A DNA stretch of 64,000 nt from Apiospora phragmitis (GCA_038363925.1 JAQQWL010000015.1:2418001-2482000), one strand, 5' to 3'; counted from the first letter of the stretch, positions 36,591 to 48,560 are shown. The notes: generated by a model from the letters alone, not told the origin. Numbers and translations: made by a program.

Positions 36591-37084
36591 ACGATAAAGA
36601 ACTTTAACATCATAATATAATTTGTTAACGCTTTAATAAATAATTTAATTTCTTTAAAATAAACACCCTTAGAAAATAAATAAAATATTATATTTAATAG
36701 TTAAAATAAATATAAATGTAAAGAAATATATTAAGTATTATAATACCGTTTTCTTTATAATATTTTTTAAATTCGATCCAAATATACCATTTATAACCGT
36801 TTAAAATTAAAACGTAAAAAAAACCCTTAGTCCGCGCTTTAACATATTTATCGAAGTATTAAACCTAGTTTAAACTTATTTTATTATTAGTTTAATTATT
36901 AAAAATCGACTAAATTACTTAGTTATTTAATAAGTCGTATTTACGAAATTAATTTACGAGGTAATATTAGTTTTTAAGGATTGAAAACGGCGAAATATAT
37001 TAGCTTCACGAATTAATATATTTAATAGTCGTTAATTATTCTCGATTACTAAGCTAAACCGACTTTACTTTCTTATATTAATCG
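36591..37084 (-). pseudogene. Pogo Z transposase catalytic core, inverted in place
   Basis: About 494 bp that match 34040-34560 of pogo Y in direct orientation, while both flanks of Z match Y in reverse orientation. On the minus strand it reads KYVKARTKGLFYVLILNGYKW, then IEFKKYYKENGIIILNI and a C-terminal helical run, which is the DDE_1 core of Fot1/pogo transposases (family TKGRYRLLILDGHxSH...YCxENNIIxLxxPPHSSHLLQPLDV). The second catalytic Asp is Asn. The inversion alone would have destroyed the transposase. Confidence 0.75.
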
Positions 37085-37400
37085 AGGTTTATAGCCGCGT
37101 ATTTTATTATTTTTATAAGAAATAATACTAAATCTAGATTTATTGTATTATTTAAACGAAATAATTAATAAATTACATATATGTTTTTAAACGCTTATAT
37201 TTCACTCGTCGCGTTTAAAAAAGAGTTAATATTTATAACTTTTAAACCTCGTTTAACTTTTTATAAACGATTAAGAACTTTACTTTTATTAAAAATAAAA
37301 TATTTATTTATTAAAAACGCTTTTTAATATTTATTTAAATATTATAAATTAAATAATAAAACGCATATATAATCGTATATAGAATAACTTTTATAAATGA

Positions 37401-38457
37401 TCGAATATATACAGAAAATATAATATTAAGTAATAAATTAAATAAAACATAGTTTTAATTAATTTAAAACGTAATTATTATATGTACTTATATAAAAATA
37501 TAAAATAATTATAAACTTAAACGAAATAATAATAAACTACATTAATAATATTATTAAAAAGCTTTAATAAATATTATAAATAATGAAATTTATATTTTTT
37601 AAAATGTTTAATACCATCGCTATAACTACTCTCGTTAAAGTCATTATTAAAGCTTTTAATAAAGTTAATAATAAAGATGTTATTATAAAACGTAGTAGTA
37701 AGAAATATTTTAATATAAAATTAAAATAATAAACGAAGTATCTATTCCTTTTTTAAAAAATATTACTAGACTTATAGCCTTAAGCGACTCGATATAAAAT
37801 ATAGTTAAATAAATAAAAAGAGACGTAGTTAACTCGAAATATTTAAAGAGTATTATAATAATATAAAAGTTTTATTAAAAAAAGCTATTAAATAATAAAA
37901 ACTACTTTTATTTATTAAAAAATAGATTAAATTTAATAATTAACTTCACCCTCTTTATTTTAAAATTTAAGGCTTTATTTATATAATAATTCATAATTTA
38001 ATTAAAGTTTTTAAATTAAATTAAATAACGATTAAATTAGAAAGGAAAATATCTATTAATAGTAAAAGTTAAAAATTAATACTACGATATTTATTTAATA
38101 AAGAAATGTATAATAAAAAGCTAAATAATAATATTAATTAATAAAGTATTACGGCGCATTAAATAGTTTACGGTAATTTTAAGAATTATAATTAAAATAA
38201 TTAACATACTTATTTAATTATAGTTAATATTATAAAGGTAAAGATTCTTTTAGTTATAACGACTATTAAAAACTTTAAAATATTACTAAGGATTAATTAT
38301 TACGTTTAGTAATTAATAAGTATTAAAAATAGCTTCGAAATTACTTATAAACTAAATAAAGCCTTATATAACTTATAATAAAACTTTTCGTACTAGGTTT
38401 TAACTATTTATTTAATAATAAAGAAGCTTAGATTTAATTTTTTAAATTAAATAACTA
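37401..38457. other. AT-rich stretch without recognisable gene
   Basis: Extremely AT-rich with a few CG dinucleotides. I see no domain motif, LTR or TIR on either strand. The last two bases (TA, 38456-38457) are the left target duplication of P1. Confidence 0.5.
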
Positions 38458-40200
38458 ACGTACCTCATAAGCGAGCTACGTATATAAACAAGCTACGTAA
38501 ATTTTATTCTTAAGCCTTATACGCTATAAATTAATTTAATTATAACGCTTATATCTAATTAAATATATTAATAAGTATTATTTTTAAAGGATTTTATATT
38601 ATTTTAATAAGTACGCGTATTATACCCGGGCTCTCTATAAATTTTATAGCGTTATAAGCGTGTCTGAAACATCCTCGTATAATTAATTTTTTAATACGAT
38701 TCGTTTTATAACTATTTATTAATAATTCTTTAAAATTAGAAGTTTTTTTTTAGTTTATATATGAAATAATCTTTTATTTTAGCCGTTTTTTTTATACGGC
38801 GGCGCCGGCTAAGTATCTTATTTATTTTTCGAAGTGTCGCGTTCTTACTTTTTAAAAAAGTAACTCGGTATATAACCTACGTTATAACCTTTACGATTTA
38901 ATTAAAACTAGTTAAAATAAACGTTAAAAAACTATATTATTATTATATAATACGGGTTTAAACGTATTCGGTTTAAAACTAAGTTTTAATTAAATTATTT
39001 AAAGTTTTTAATTTTTAAAGAATAAATAAGCTAAAAAACGTCCCTAAAAGTATTAAAATGTATAGCTTTATATTTAATTATAAAATAATATATTCCGGAT
39101 CATACGAGACGAGTCTTATTTCTCGAAAGCCTCCTTTAAGATATAAGTAATATACGCCCGTATAAAACCTTTAATTTCTTTCTCGTACGCCCTTATTAAT
39201 ATATAAAAATAGCCGATATTAAGAGGTTAAAGCTTATACGACGAATAAGAAGGTATATGGAGTATAATAATCGAGTTATTTTCCTAATAAAGCTCGAAAG
39301 TTATCGAGTAGTGGTTTTCGTAATCGTTTAAGATTAAGAAGCGATAACGACCTTTCGTATAAAACTTAACATATTAATTAAAATATCGAATTTGGTCCTC
39401 GCCTTTTTGATTCGTAATCTAGCTATTTTTAGTAATTATAAGCACTTAGTCTTTCGATAATAGGCTGTTTTTATATTAAAAAAAGAGGTGCGTTTTCCCG
39501 GTTAAAATAATATATAAAAGGATAGCGTAACCGTTTATTCCGATATCTTAAATAATTATAACTTATTCCCGGGTTTTTTATTATATTACCTTAGGCTTTT
39601 TCGTTAATCGAAGGAGCTTTTAATTATTTTAAACGAGATTTAATTTATAAAAAACCCGGTCTCGTTAAAATTATTTATATCCTTTTTTTATATTTTATAT
39701 AAAAATAAATTATACACGATACGCGTTAAGATTTTTATAATGAATTTTTTAATAATCGAATTTTCGATTAAAACGCGTCTAGAAGTCTAGTTATTATCGT
39801 ATAAAGTTAGAGGCTTAATTAACGTCGACGCGTTCCGCGTTATATAAATTAAGTAATCGATTCGCTATATCTTTTATATAACTTAACCGGGAAAAAACGA
39901 TCGCGTATTTAAATTAATAATATATCGAAGAATTAATTCCTTTTTAAAATTAAAAAGCTTTCGAGAGTTTATAGAGATTTTAGATCGTGATCGAATTACG
40001 CGTCGTTAGCTGCGTAACGTCGACTTTAGGACACGATATATCGCTGTAGCTTTTTATATACTTAATTTTAAGTTATTTTAAAAAGTTTAAAGCGTTAAAG
40101 TAAACCCTTTTTTATTTTTTAATTCCATAGTTATTAAAAGAGAAAAGTTAATTAAAAGTGCGTAGCCCGTTTATATATATAGCTCACTTATAAGGTATAT
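38458..40200 (-). mobile_element. P1: Fot1/pogo DNA transposon
   Basis: 1743 bp between TA target duplications (38456-38457, 40201-40202). The terminal inverted repeats begin ACGTACCTCATAAGCGAG and contain two tandem copies of a 16-17-bp unit (CATAAGCGAGCTACG, then aACAAGCtacg); the same architecture occurs in P2, P3 and P4. The transposase reads on the minus strand. The left TIR has GAGCTACG where the P2 to P4 TIRs have GAATGTC, so the elements form at least two TIR variants: P1 and the right end of P2 have the ...GCTACG form. Confidence 0.9.
38600..40080 (-). pseudogene. P1 transposase, RIP-inactivated
   Basis: Minus strand. A CENP-B-type DNA-binding part lies near 39990-39800 (ILRYIINLNTRSFFPV, then RGTRRR). 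Near 39600-39500 is a glycine-rich stretch, TVTLSFYIL, and GKRTS. Near 39430-39320 comes GRYRFLILNDYENHY (family TKGRYRLLILDGHESH; catalytic Asp now Asn), then ITFELY.ENNSIIIL, PSYSSYKL.PLNIGYF near 39230 (family PPHSSHLLQPLDVGCF), and IRAYEKEIKGFIRAYITYI near 39180. This is the DDE_1 core of a Fot1/pogo transposase. The copy is the least gapped of the four. Confidence 0.85.
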
Positions 40201-40329
40201 TAATCGAGTTAATATTTATAGTAATACGCGCCGATTATTATAAAAAAACGAAATCGGTGAAATTTAATAATTAAAAAGAATTAATAGCTATTAAATATAT
40301 AAATTTATAAAACTAATATATTTAGTTAT

Positions 40330-40533
40330 TATTAAATAAGCTTTAGTACGTACGTATAAATAAGGGTTTAAGTGGTATTATATTACTATATTTTCTTATT
40401 TATACCTATTTATAGTACTAATTACGAGGGGTATCGTATACCTTTTTTAAAAAAAAAAAAAGGTTCGCACGCGCAGGTACGTAGCACCTTTTTTAAAGTA
40501 ATATAAACAGTTTTAATTCTAGCTATTCTAATA
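40330..40533 (-). repeat. Copia C 3' LTR
   Basis: 204 bp matching the LTRs of copia A and B in reverse complement, including the paired runs of A and T around the tacg-rich core (40430-40490). It opens with TATTAAA at the left and ends ATTCTAATA at the right. Confidence 0.88.
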
Positions 40534-40639
40534 TTAATAGTTTTTTATTTTAATAATAAAATTAGCTTATCCCTTTTTTTAAATACGGGCCTTCTTTTCC
40601 CGAGGGTTTCGTACGAATGAGTTACATTAATCCGGTATT

Positions 40640-43600
40640 CGGTGCTTATCTAAGCCGTATTAGTAATATTATATCTTTTTAATATTAATTTTATTAAATA
40701 ATAAATCTTTTTAATTGATTATTTTAGTTATTCGATAATAATAATAATAATAAGGGAAGTTATTATATATTAAGGTATATTATTTCTATTTATAAATTAA
40801 AAAAACGGTTTAAAAATAGTAATAATAATAATAATGCCGTTATAATCGTGATACGTTACACTTTATCGAGGACGCATAAGTCTAACTTTTCGATATACGT
40901 TTTTATACGTACGGTAAAATTATTTATCGAGATTATTTAATTGAGGGCCTTATTTTAAGATACTTTAGTATAGGCGTTTACCGGGTTATTTTTCTTATCG
41001 ATATAATAGATTCATAAAATCTCCTTTTTCTCGTATAACTCTCGAAAGGATATAATATCGATTATAAGCCCTTTTTCGTTTATTATACCTAGCTTAACTA
41101 AGTAGTTATAAAAAGACCTCGAATTTATATAGAGGGTTATTAATATATTTTAGAATTTTAAAGTTGGTACGATTCTTTTAAACGTGGTGCTTAGTATAAT
41201 ACCGTTATTTATACCGGAAGTCGTACCGTATAATTCGCTAATTAATACGCTCCGTATAACTCTTTTATATTTCGTCGAGTTTTAATAAATATTATTACTT
41301 TAAATTTCGAACTAGTTTTTTATATAATTTATTTCTTAGTTTAATAAGATTAAGTATTTAAGTTAAGAAGTTAAATCCTGGTTATTTATAAACGAGCCGT
41401 TAATAAAAATATATATCTTTATATAATAAATGTTAAGCGAGATATATCTTAAGCTACGGATCGGGTTTTAAATCTATTTATTATTACGCTCATTTAAGCT
41501 CTTAATATCTTTATTTTTTAACGTTTGTATTTAAGCGGCGATAAATAAGTTATACGTTATTTTTACTTAGTAAATAAATATTGGGTATACTTCTTTTTTT
41601 AGTTAAAAACGTATTATTAGTTTTTATTAATAGCTTTCGAGCCGATAAGTTTTAATTAATTATTCTATTCCTTTTATTCGAAAAGGATATTATATAATTC
41701 TAATTAAATCTTTCCTCCGTTAAATTTTATTAGCATACTTTTAGTCATGATGTTTTTCGGCTTTATACGAAATCGGTACTCTACTAGCTTTTCTTCCTCT
41801 TTTTACGAAAAAAGGGTTATAACGAAACTAAACGTATCGTCGATTTATATTATTATAATATTAAAAAAATCCGGTCTGTTCGTAATAAATAATAAGTAGG
41901 CGTTATATATTAAAACTATTATTCTTAAATCTTATACGTAATAATTATAATACGTTTTAAATTAGTAAAGTTTTAATTTCATAAATCCGTATAAGGGTAA
42001 TATAATTTAAAGTAATATTCCTTCCGGATATTTATTTTTAAGCTTTATTAATAAACGTGCGTAAATTAGTCGGTTTAACTTATTATGCGACTAATTATAT
42101 ACTTATATAATATTACGTAGCTCGGTTTATATGCTAAAGTTTCGGATTAAAATTAGTTTAAAGGTTAAAAAAAGTCTTTAACTTATCCGCTGAATTATTA
42201 ATAATTAAATTAAAATAACCTCTTTTTTTATATTTCCGTAATTTTATATTACGAGCTTAAATTTCTCGTATAGCTTCGTAATTTTACAGTTAATCTTTCG
42301 TATTAGCTAAGTTTTAAAGAATCTCCGGCCGGTATATTTACAAGGGTCGAATCGAGTAAATTTAAAAACTTTTTATATAGCGAGGTTATTAATCTCTTCC
42401 GCGTCGGACTTTTATAACGGGTATCCGGACGAGGTAATAATTTCGTCTTGTCGGAGTTTAATTATTAGGTCTTAATTATTTTTTTAAATAAATAATACGG
42501 CGGTTAAGACGTTCCGGAGTAGATACTTTTTAGGTCGTCCCCGGCTACGTTATACTAGAGCTATATTATAATGCGTTTAAACTAACCACTACGCCGTAAA
42601 GTAAAAGCTTCGGAAATGACTAGACGGTTATTTCTGCCTAATTCTACGCCTTAAGTGCTATCTCGCGGGGGACTAACCCGCCGACCGTAATATTATACCC
42701 CTTCTCTAAGGGTGTACCTTTATACTTAAAGCGATAAACTCTTAATAACCGTATAATTTATTTAAGGTTAATATAAAAACTTTAAAGCTTTTATATAAAA
42801 AATTAATTCGTATAAGGCCTTACTTATTTATTAATAATCTTATTTAAATAATTAAAGAAAGCTTTTATTTAATAAGTATAAAAATCGAACCTACGTTTTT
42901 TATTTAATTCGTATATTTAATAATTATATTATAATACGTTTAAACTAATTACTACGTTATAAAATAAAAGTTTTAAAAATAACTAAACGGTTATTTCTAT
43001 TTAATTCTACGCCTTAAGTGCTACCCCGGGGGGACTAACGCGTAGACCGTAATAAGCTACTGTAATTTCCTCGGCTATCGGTTCGGTATTTTAAATATTT
43101 ACCGGCTATTCCGGATCTAGTTAAATATCCGGCTTGTCGTGCGGTTCTCCGGCCTCTTCTTAGTAATACGGCTTAATTTAAGTTATTCGAAAGGCTTTCG
43201 AACCGTCTAGGGTATTTACCCGAATTATATAGTCTTTAATAATTATTATTTTATATAGTTCGATTTATTCTTCTCTTTTTCGCTAAATTAAGACTTTATT
43301 TCGAAGCGAGAATATTAAAATATTATAAATAGCCGGTCCGTTCTAAGTATTTAAAGCTCGGTAAATATCGATATTTATATATATTTTCCGGAGTATCTTT
43401 ATTACTTTTCGTACGGCTTCTCTTTATACTTAGATTTCCGGTAATAGTAATAAGTTCTCGTTAATATAAAAATATGTTTTAAATACGAGTAAAGGAAATA
43501 TTAAGCCGTTAAGGCTAGCCGTATTATTTAAAGTTTTAATTATTATTTAAAGTATTATTTCGGTATTTATTTAGTAACCGAGATCCTTTTATAAGATATT

Positions 43601-45566
43601 AAAGGCTTTACGTAGCGAAACGTACGCTCGTTTAACTTTATTTATTAATTAATAAGTTTTAATAAGTATTTGTTTATAAGTAATTCTTATTATTTATACG
43701 TAGTCTCGAAACTCTCTTTAAAAATACGTGCCCGGATCGTGTGAAATATAATCCGAGGGTCTCTAATATATGTATATTTAACACTTATAAAGGGTTATTT
43801 TAAGTGTTTTATACGCTAAGCGAATATAGGAATATAGCTATTTAAAAGGATGTACTCGAATTAATAACGTGGAGTACGTTTTGTTTATTAAAGTAGACGA
43901 CGTCCACGATAATTTCGTAATTAAAATCGTACTCGTTTTATAAAGAGAACTTAAATTACCGAGGTGCTAGGTCGTACGATTAGTACTAGGAGTAGAACTT
44001 TTAAATCTCGTTGAGAATAATAAGGTTAAAGTTATCGTGGCCGGCGTTCTTTAAAAGCGTATACAGCTTTTTTATACGAGGGTGTTTAAACCGTCTATAG
44101 AGGTGTCGAAGCTATTTTTCGATAAAATATAACGTCACTTTCGTACGGCCGGTATTAAGGAACGAGTGTCTTTATTTCTTAATTATAAGCAGTATTTCGC
44201 CATCTTTTTATATAATAAAATTAAAAACATTATTATAATACGTTTTAAGCCGGTCGGTATTATATAACGAGAATAGAAAAAAGGTTATAATACTTAGGAT
44301 ATAATACTTAGTTACCTTTAATCGATTCTATACGATAATTATTTTAATCGACGAGATAAGTTTTAAGTTTCCGAACTTAATTTCGACGCTCCCTGGGGTT
44401 TAATCGATTCGTACGTCTAGGTTTTTTTATACGTAGGTTTTTATTTAAGGCTTTCGGGCTATCGAAAGTAAGGTGGCGCCGGTATCCTAAAGCTTTCCTT
44501 AGTAAGTCTAGCTATACGGGCTGTTAAGGTTAAATTAGTCAGCTTATACGATAGCTTTCAGAGTGTAAATATCCTCGCTAATAAGCCGGTAGTAGAACGT
44601 GGCGTCCGTTAAGTAAGTAATACCTTGTCGTATATCTTTTAAATCGAGATAATCGTACTCCTATTCGTCGTTTAGCTCTTCTTTATCCTTTTTTTAATCT
44701 TAAACGAACGTTTCGTACTTATTTTAAAAAAAGGGGCTTTATTCGATACTATTATACGCTTAGAGATATTAGTTCCTTACTTAAGATGACTTTTCGATAT
44801 TATAGTTTATCGATTTATAGCTTTAGTTATAATAAACGCGGCACGTTCCTCGTTAAAGCTACTAGTTCTTATACGATAACTTAAGTCGAAACGTGTTCGT
44901 AGGTTATTAATTCTTATTATATTTTAATAGTCGATTATTATACGGTAATTTGTTACCGTAAGCTAGTCGGTTTCCTTTTATACGGTTATTTATAAACCCT
45001 TTATTAATTAAGCACGTATTTATAGCTAAGTTTCGATATAGTTTCTTTATTAAATATCGTTTTAAGAACCTTTAATTTATTATTATACTTAGCGATACGC
45101 GAAAGTTTAAGAATAACGCTTCGTATATTAACTTTTAATTAATAAGGGCCGGTGTAAGCTCTAAAACTCCTCGGTAAGCTCGTACGATTAAATATTAAAA
45201 GCGATCACTTTTTCGAAACCCTTTTCGAGGCTCGTTATATAAGTTAAAGCTTATTTAGTAAGATTTTTAAGACCTCGATAAGTTGCTTCTCGGCGTTTTT
45301 ACTTTTTATTTATATGAAAGAAATTATCGTTTAATTCGTAAAATATTATTCGTAGTTTATTGTTATATTAAAGTGCGAGTTTATAGGGTGGTATATCTCG
45401 TTTTAGTTTTTTTCGAGTCCGATATAATTAAAATAAAATGCCTCCGCACGACCGGAAAGAATATCCTAAAAAATTATATAGTACTAGTCCTTGAATATAT
45501 TTAACCGTCGGCATGTTTTAATAAATATTTATATCTTATTATAAAAGATATCGTACGGCTTACCGG
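40640..45566 (-). pseudogene. Copia C gag-pol remnant
   Basis: The minus strand mirrors copia A. RNase H is at about 40870-41430, RT at about 41650-42530, and integrase at about 43050-44100 (clear counterpart of the C-terminal integrase part at 43055-43250). The gag end is at about 44600-45566. It is interrupted by TRIM2 at a site equivalent to copia A 20519, between integrase and RT. The frame is full of RIP-type stops. Its gag start is missing. Confidence 0.8.
42564..43054 (-). mobile_element. TRIM2: miniature LTR element in copia C
   Basis: 491 bp with terminal direct repeats 42564-42692 and 42927-43054, flanked by perfect 5-bp duplications AGCTA (42559-42563, 43055-43059). The uninterrupted site is known from copia A and B, so the ends are certain. 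It is more heavily RIPed than TRIM1, yet the A-box word GGCGTAGTGGTTAG (minus strand, 42583-42598) and the B-box word GGTTCGATT near 42885 are kept. No open frame. Insertion is younger than copia C. Confidence 0.85.
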
Positions 45567-45568
45567 TA

Positions 45569-47359
45569 ACGTATCTCATAAGCGAATGTCCCACACAAGC
45601 GAATGTCTCACTTTTATAAATTTCCTTATAGCCTTAACCTTTTTTTATATTCTTTTACGTCCGAAAATGCTATAACTTTAAAACGAGAGTGATATAATTC
45701 TAGCGCTTTAAACGCTTTAAAAAGATTTGATTTTAAATATACGAAAGGTTATATTAATTTATTACGTCTTATTAAAAACCTTATAGCGTAAACGAAATAG
45801 TTAACCTATACGACGCGAAATATTTACGAATTCTCGAAAGTTTCTAAATTTTAAAAAAGATGCGATTATTCGATATATTATTAATTTAAATACGCGATCG
45901 TTTCTTCCCCGGTTAAATAATATAAAAGATATAACGAATCGATTATTTAGTTTACGCGACGCGGGACGCGTCGGCGTTAATTAGGCCTTTAATTTCGTAT
46001 AATAAAAATTAAACCTCCGGACGCGTTTTAATTAAAGAATCGATTGTTAAAAAGTTTTTTATAAAAATTCCGACGCGTATCGCGCGTAGTTTACTTTTAT
46101 ACGGAATATAATTTATAAATACGAGATTTAAAGGGAGGATATTTATAATTATAACCACCTCCGATTAACGCGAAAAGCCTAAGGTAATATAATAAAAGAA
46201 TCAAGAATAAATTATAATTATTTAAGGCGTCAGATTAAACGGTTACGCTATTCCTCCGTATATTATTTTTACCGAGAAAACGCACGTCTCTTCCTAGTAT
46301 AAAAATAACTTATTACCGAAGGATTAGGTGATCGTAATTATTAAAAATAGCTACATTACGAGTAAAAAAGGCGAGGACTAGATTTAATACTTTAATTAAT
46401 ATATTAAGTCTCGTATAAAAAGTTGTTATTACCTCTTGATTTTAAATAGCTACGAAAGTTATTACTTAATAACTTTTAAGCTCTGTTATAAAAAAAACTC
46501 TATTATTATATTTTATATACCTTTTTATTTGTTATATAAGCTTTAACCTTTTAATATCGGTTATTTTTATATATTAAAAAAGGCGTACAAAAAAGAAATT
46601 AAAGGTTTTATACGGGCGTATATTACTTACATCTTTAAAAAAGACTTCTTCCCAGCGTTTTTAAAAGCGTTCTAAGCGATTTTTACTGTTTCGAATATAT
46701 AAAAAAGCTTTTAAAAAATCAGACTCGTCCCGTATAATTTAGAATATATTATTTTATAATTAAATATAAAGCTACGTATTTTAATACCTCCGGGAACGTT
46801 TTCCGGCCCATTTATTACTTAAGAATTAAAAACATTAAATAACTCGATTAAGGCTTAGTTTTAAATTAAATACGTTCGAAACTGTATCGTATAATATTAA
46901 AATAACTTTCTAACGTTTATTTTAACTAGCTTTAACTAGATCGTAAAGGCTATAACGTAAGTTATATACGGAGTTACTCTTTTAAAAAATAAATAAAATA
47001 TTTAGCCGGCGCCGCCATACGAAAAAGAAACGGCTATAAAGTAGAGAATTATTTTATATATAAGTTAAAAAATACTTATAATTTTAAAAAGATATTAATA
47101 AACAGTTATAAAACGAATCGCGTCGAAGGAGTAGTTATACGAGGACGTTTAGGATACGCTTACCGCGCTATAAAATATACGGAGAGCCCGGGTATAATAC
47201 GTGTACTTATTAAAATAATATAAAAACCTTTAAAAATAATAATTATTAATATATTTAATTAGTTCTAAGCGTTAAAATTAAATTAGTTTATAACCTATAA
47301 AGCTTAATAATAAAAAGTGCGTAGCTCGTTTATATACGTAGCTCGCTTATAAGGTACGT
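45569..47359 (+). mobile_element. P2: Fot1/pogo DNA transposon
   Basis: 1791 bp with TA at both flanks (45567-45568, 47360-47361). The left TIR is ACGTATCTCATAAGCGAATG with a second, tandem AAGCGAATGTC unit; the right TIR (47316-47359) ends TAAGGTACGT. The left TIR abuts copia C gag, while the right side is followed by unrelated sequence. Its left side is less RIPed (CCCACACAAGCGAATG) than the other copies. Confidence 0.9.
45700..47250 (+). pseudogene. P2 transposase, RIP-inactivated
   Basis: Plus strand, same domain order as P1 but reversed in coordinate: DNA-binding part near 45880-46110, a Gly/Thr/Pro-rich linker near 46130-46260, DDE core near 46280-46620 and a C-terminal part near 46700-46960. 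A roughly 60-bp stretch differs from P4 and P1 near 46140-46160, where P2 lacks the AACGAGACC... segment. Stops are RIP-type. Confidence 0.78.
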
Positions 47360-47361
47360 TA

Positions 47362-48120
47362 TATATTATTGATTATTAAAAATAGTATAAATTTTTAACT
47401 TAAATAAATATACGTTACGATTTCTTGAATCTAATCTTTGTAATATACGAATAATGAATCTAATCTTTGTAATATACGAATAATAAAACACTTTACCGAA
47501 GTTATCGGAATAATTATATTAAAAAGGCTTAATAAAACGAGAAAAGCTATTACTTAAAGCGTTAAAAATAAAATACGACAATTTATAATATATAAAAACG
47601 TAATTACAAAGTTAATACTTAAAAAAGGTTAAGCTTTTAATAATATTAATAAATTAAATTTAATATATTTATTTAATTAATAATTCTTATAATTAATTTA
47701 TAGTTAATATATAAATAGGGAATTAATAAATAAATTAGGTTTTTTTTAAAAAAAAGCGCCGGCTAACTTTTTTTATAATAATAATTTTAAACTCGAGATT
47801 ATTATAATTATATATATAAAAATAGTCGAATAAATAATATTAAATTATTTAATATTTAATATTTTATATTAATACGATTTAAAGAAATTTATTAAATTAT
47901 TTATAAAATTAGAGACTAAATTTTAACAATTCGTTATAACTTCGATATTTATTAAATATATTTTAAAATATTATTTATATAATTATTTAAAAAAAATAAA
48001 GAGATATAGTTTAAAGTGAACTTTAAGAGAGAATATATTAAAGGTATATAAAACACGTTAAAGAAATAAGTTATAATATTTTAAAGTGAGATCTTTAATT
48101 AACGTAATAGACCTAAGTAC
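47362..48120. other. AT-rich stretch with a short tandem duplication
   Basis: No gene recognised. A perfect 29-bp unit occurs twice in tandem at 47427-47455 and 47456-47484. The rest is RIP-like AT-rich DNA and it does not match copia gag, so it is not the missing 5' part of copia C. Confidence 0.55.
47427..47484. repeat. 29-bp perfect tandem duplication
   Basis: Two identical copies (gaatctaatctttgtaatat...). They carry TG and CA, and are identical although the region is otherwise mutated, so the duplication is probably younger than the RIP. Confidence 0.85.
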
Positions 48121-48123
48121 TTT

Positions 48124-48560
48124 CTAGTTAAAAATATCGAAGGAGAAGATGGTTTACCACTTCTGTTCGCTTAACTTATCCTGTACTAGCTCGTAAATTT
48201 TCTATCCGCATAAGCGTTTAGAGAATTTAAGACGGTGGACCAGATCCTTGCCTTAACACCTCGGCCGGGTGAAAGCTATAAGCTCCTGGAATAGGCGTAT
48301 AATAAGCTCGACTAGCCAGTCTTTCACGAATGGTCCGCCAAAGGGCCGAAAGACAAATTAAAGAGTTCTAATTCTTAGGGAACCTAGTCCTCTGTATAGG
48401 CCGTACGCGCTAGCTTTCCCGAAGGTATGGGCCTATATGCTTTTCGACGCGAAGTATTAATTAAAGTGGATAGTACGTGCCTTCCCTTTATCGATTTTAT
48501 ATCGTTAATTAACGCGGTAATTTTAAATAACGGCTATTTTATAAGCTAAATTATAAAAAT
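48124..48560 (-). pseudogene. Unidentified decayed coding sequence
   Basis: On the minus strand a frame of about 145 codons ends at TAG 48124-48126, with seven internal stops, all TAA or TAG at positions that could have been CAA or CAG. Readable parts are GKASAYGLYRGLGSLRIRTL, FVFRPFGGPFVKDWLVELII, LFQELIAFTRPRC, GKDLVHRLKFSKRLCG and KIYELVQDKLSEQKW. The GC content and CA frequency are well above the neighbours (48130-48480). I do not recognise a family; it has no TE motif. It could be a captured host gene fragment or an exon of a RIPed gene. It lies just left of P3, with no link to it visible. Confidence 0.5.

Larger units (their letters stand above)
35942..37400 (+). mobile_element. Pogo Z: Fot1/pogo element with an inverted core
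   Basis: Left end TAACGTGGTTTATTA at 35952, the inverted counterpart of the Y right end. The right block, 37090-37375, is the inverted counterpart of 33745-34035. The N-terminal and C-terminal thirds read on the plus strand, but the middle (36591-37084) reads on the minus strand. Compared with Y, the inverted piece has clean junctions: acgcc|acgataaag on the left and attaatcg|aggttt on the right. TSDs not resolved. Confidence 0.72.
40330..45566 (-). mobile_element. Copia C: 5'-truncated Ty1/copia element
   Basis: Minus-strand copy of the copia A/B family. The 3' LTR lies at the left (40330-40533) and the body runs to 45566, where it breaks off inside gag, at the point equivalent to about 18035 of copia A. 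The break coincides with the left TIR of P2. The sequence beyond P2 (47362 onward) does not continue gag, so the 5' quarter and the 5' LTR are absent. TRIM2 is inserted at 42564-43054. The RNase H, RT and integrase blocks are in reverse order along the plus strand. Confidence 0.88.

Noticed and set aside
45283..45504. Open frame of 73 codons on the plus strand
   Set aside because: Antisense to copia C gag.
47362..48120. Missing 5' quarter and 5' LTR of copia C
   Set aside because: The sequence does not match copia A 16708-18035 in either orientation.
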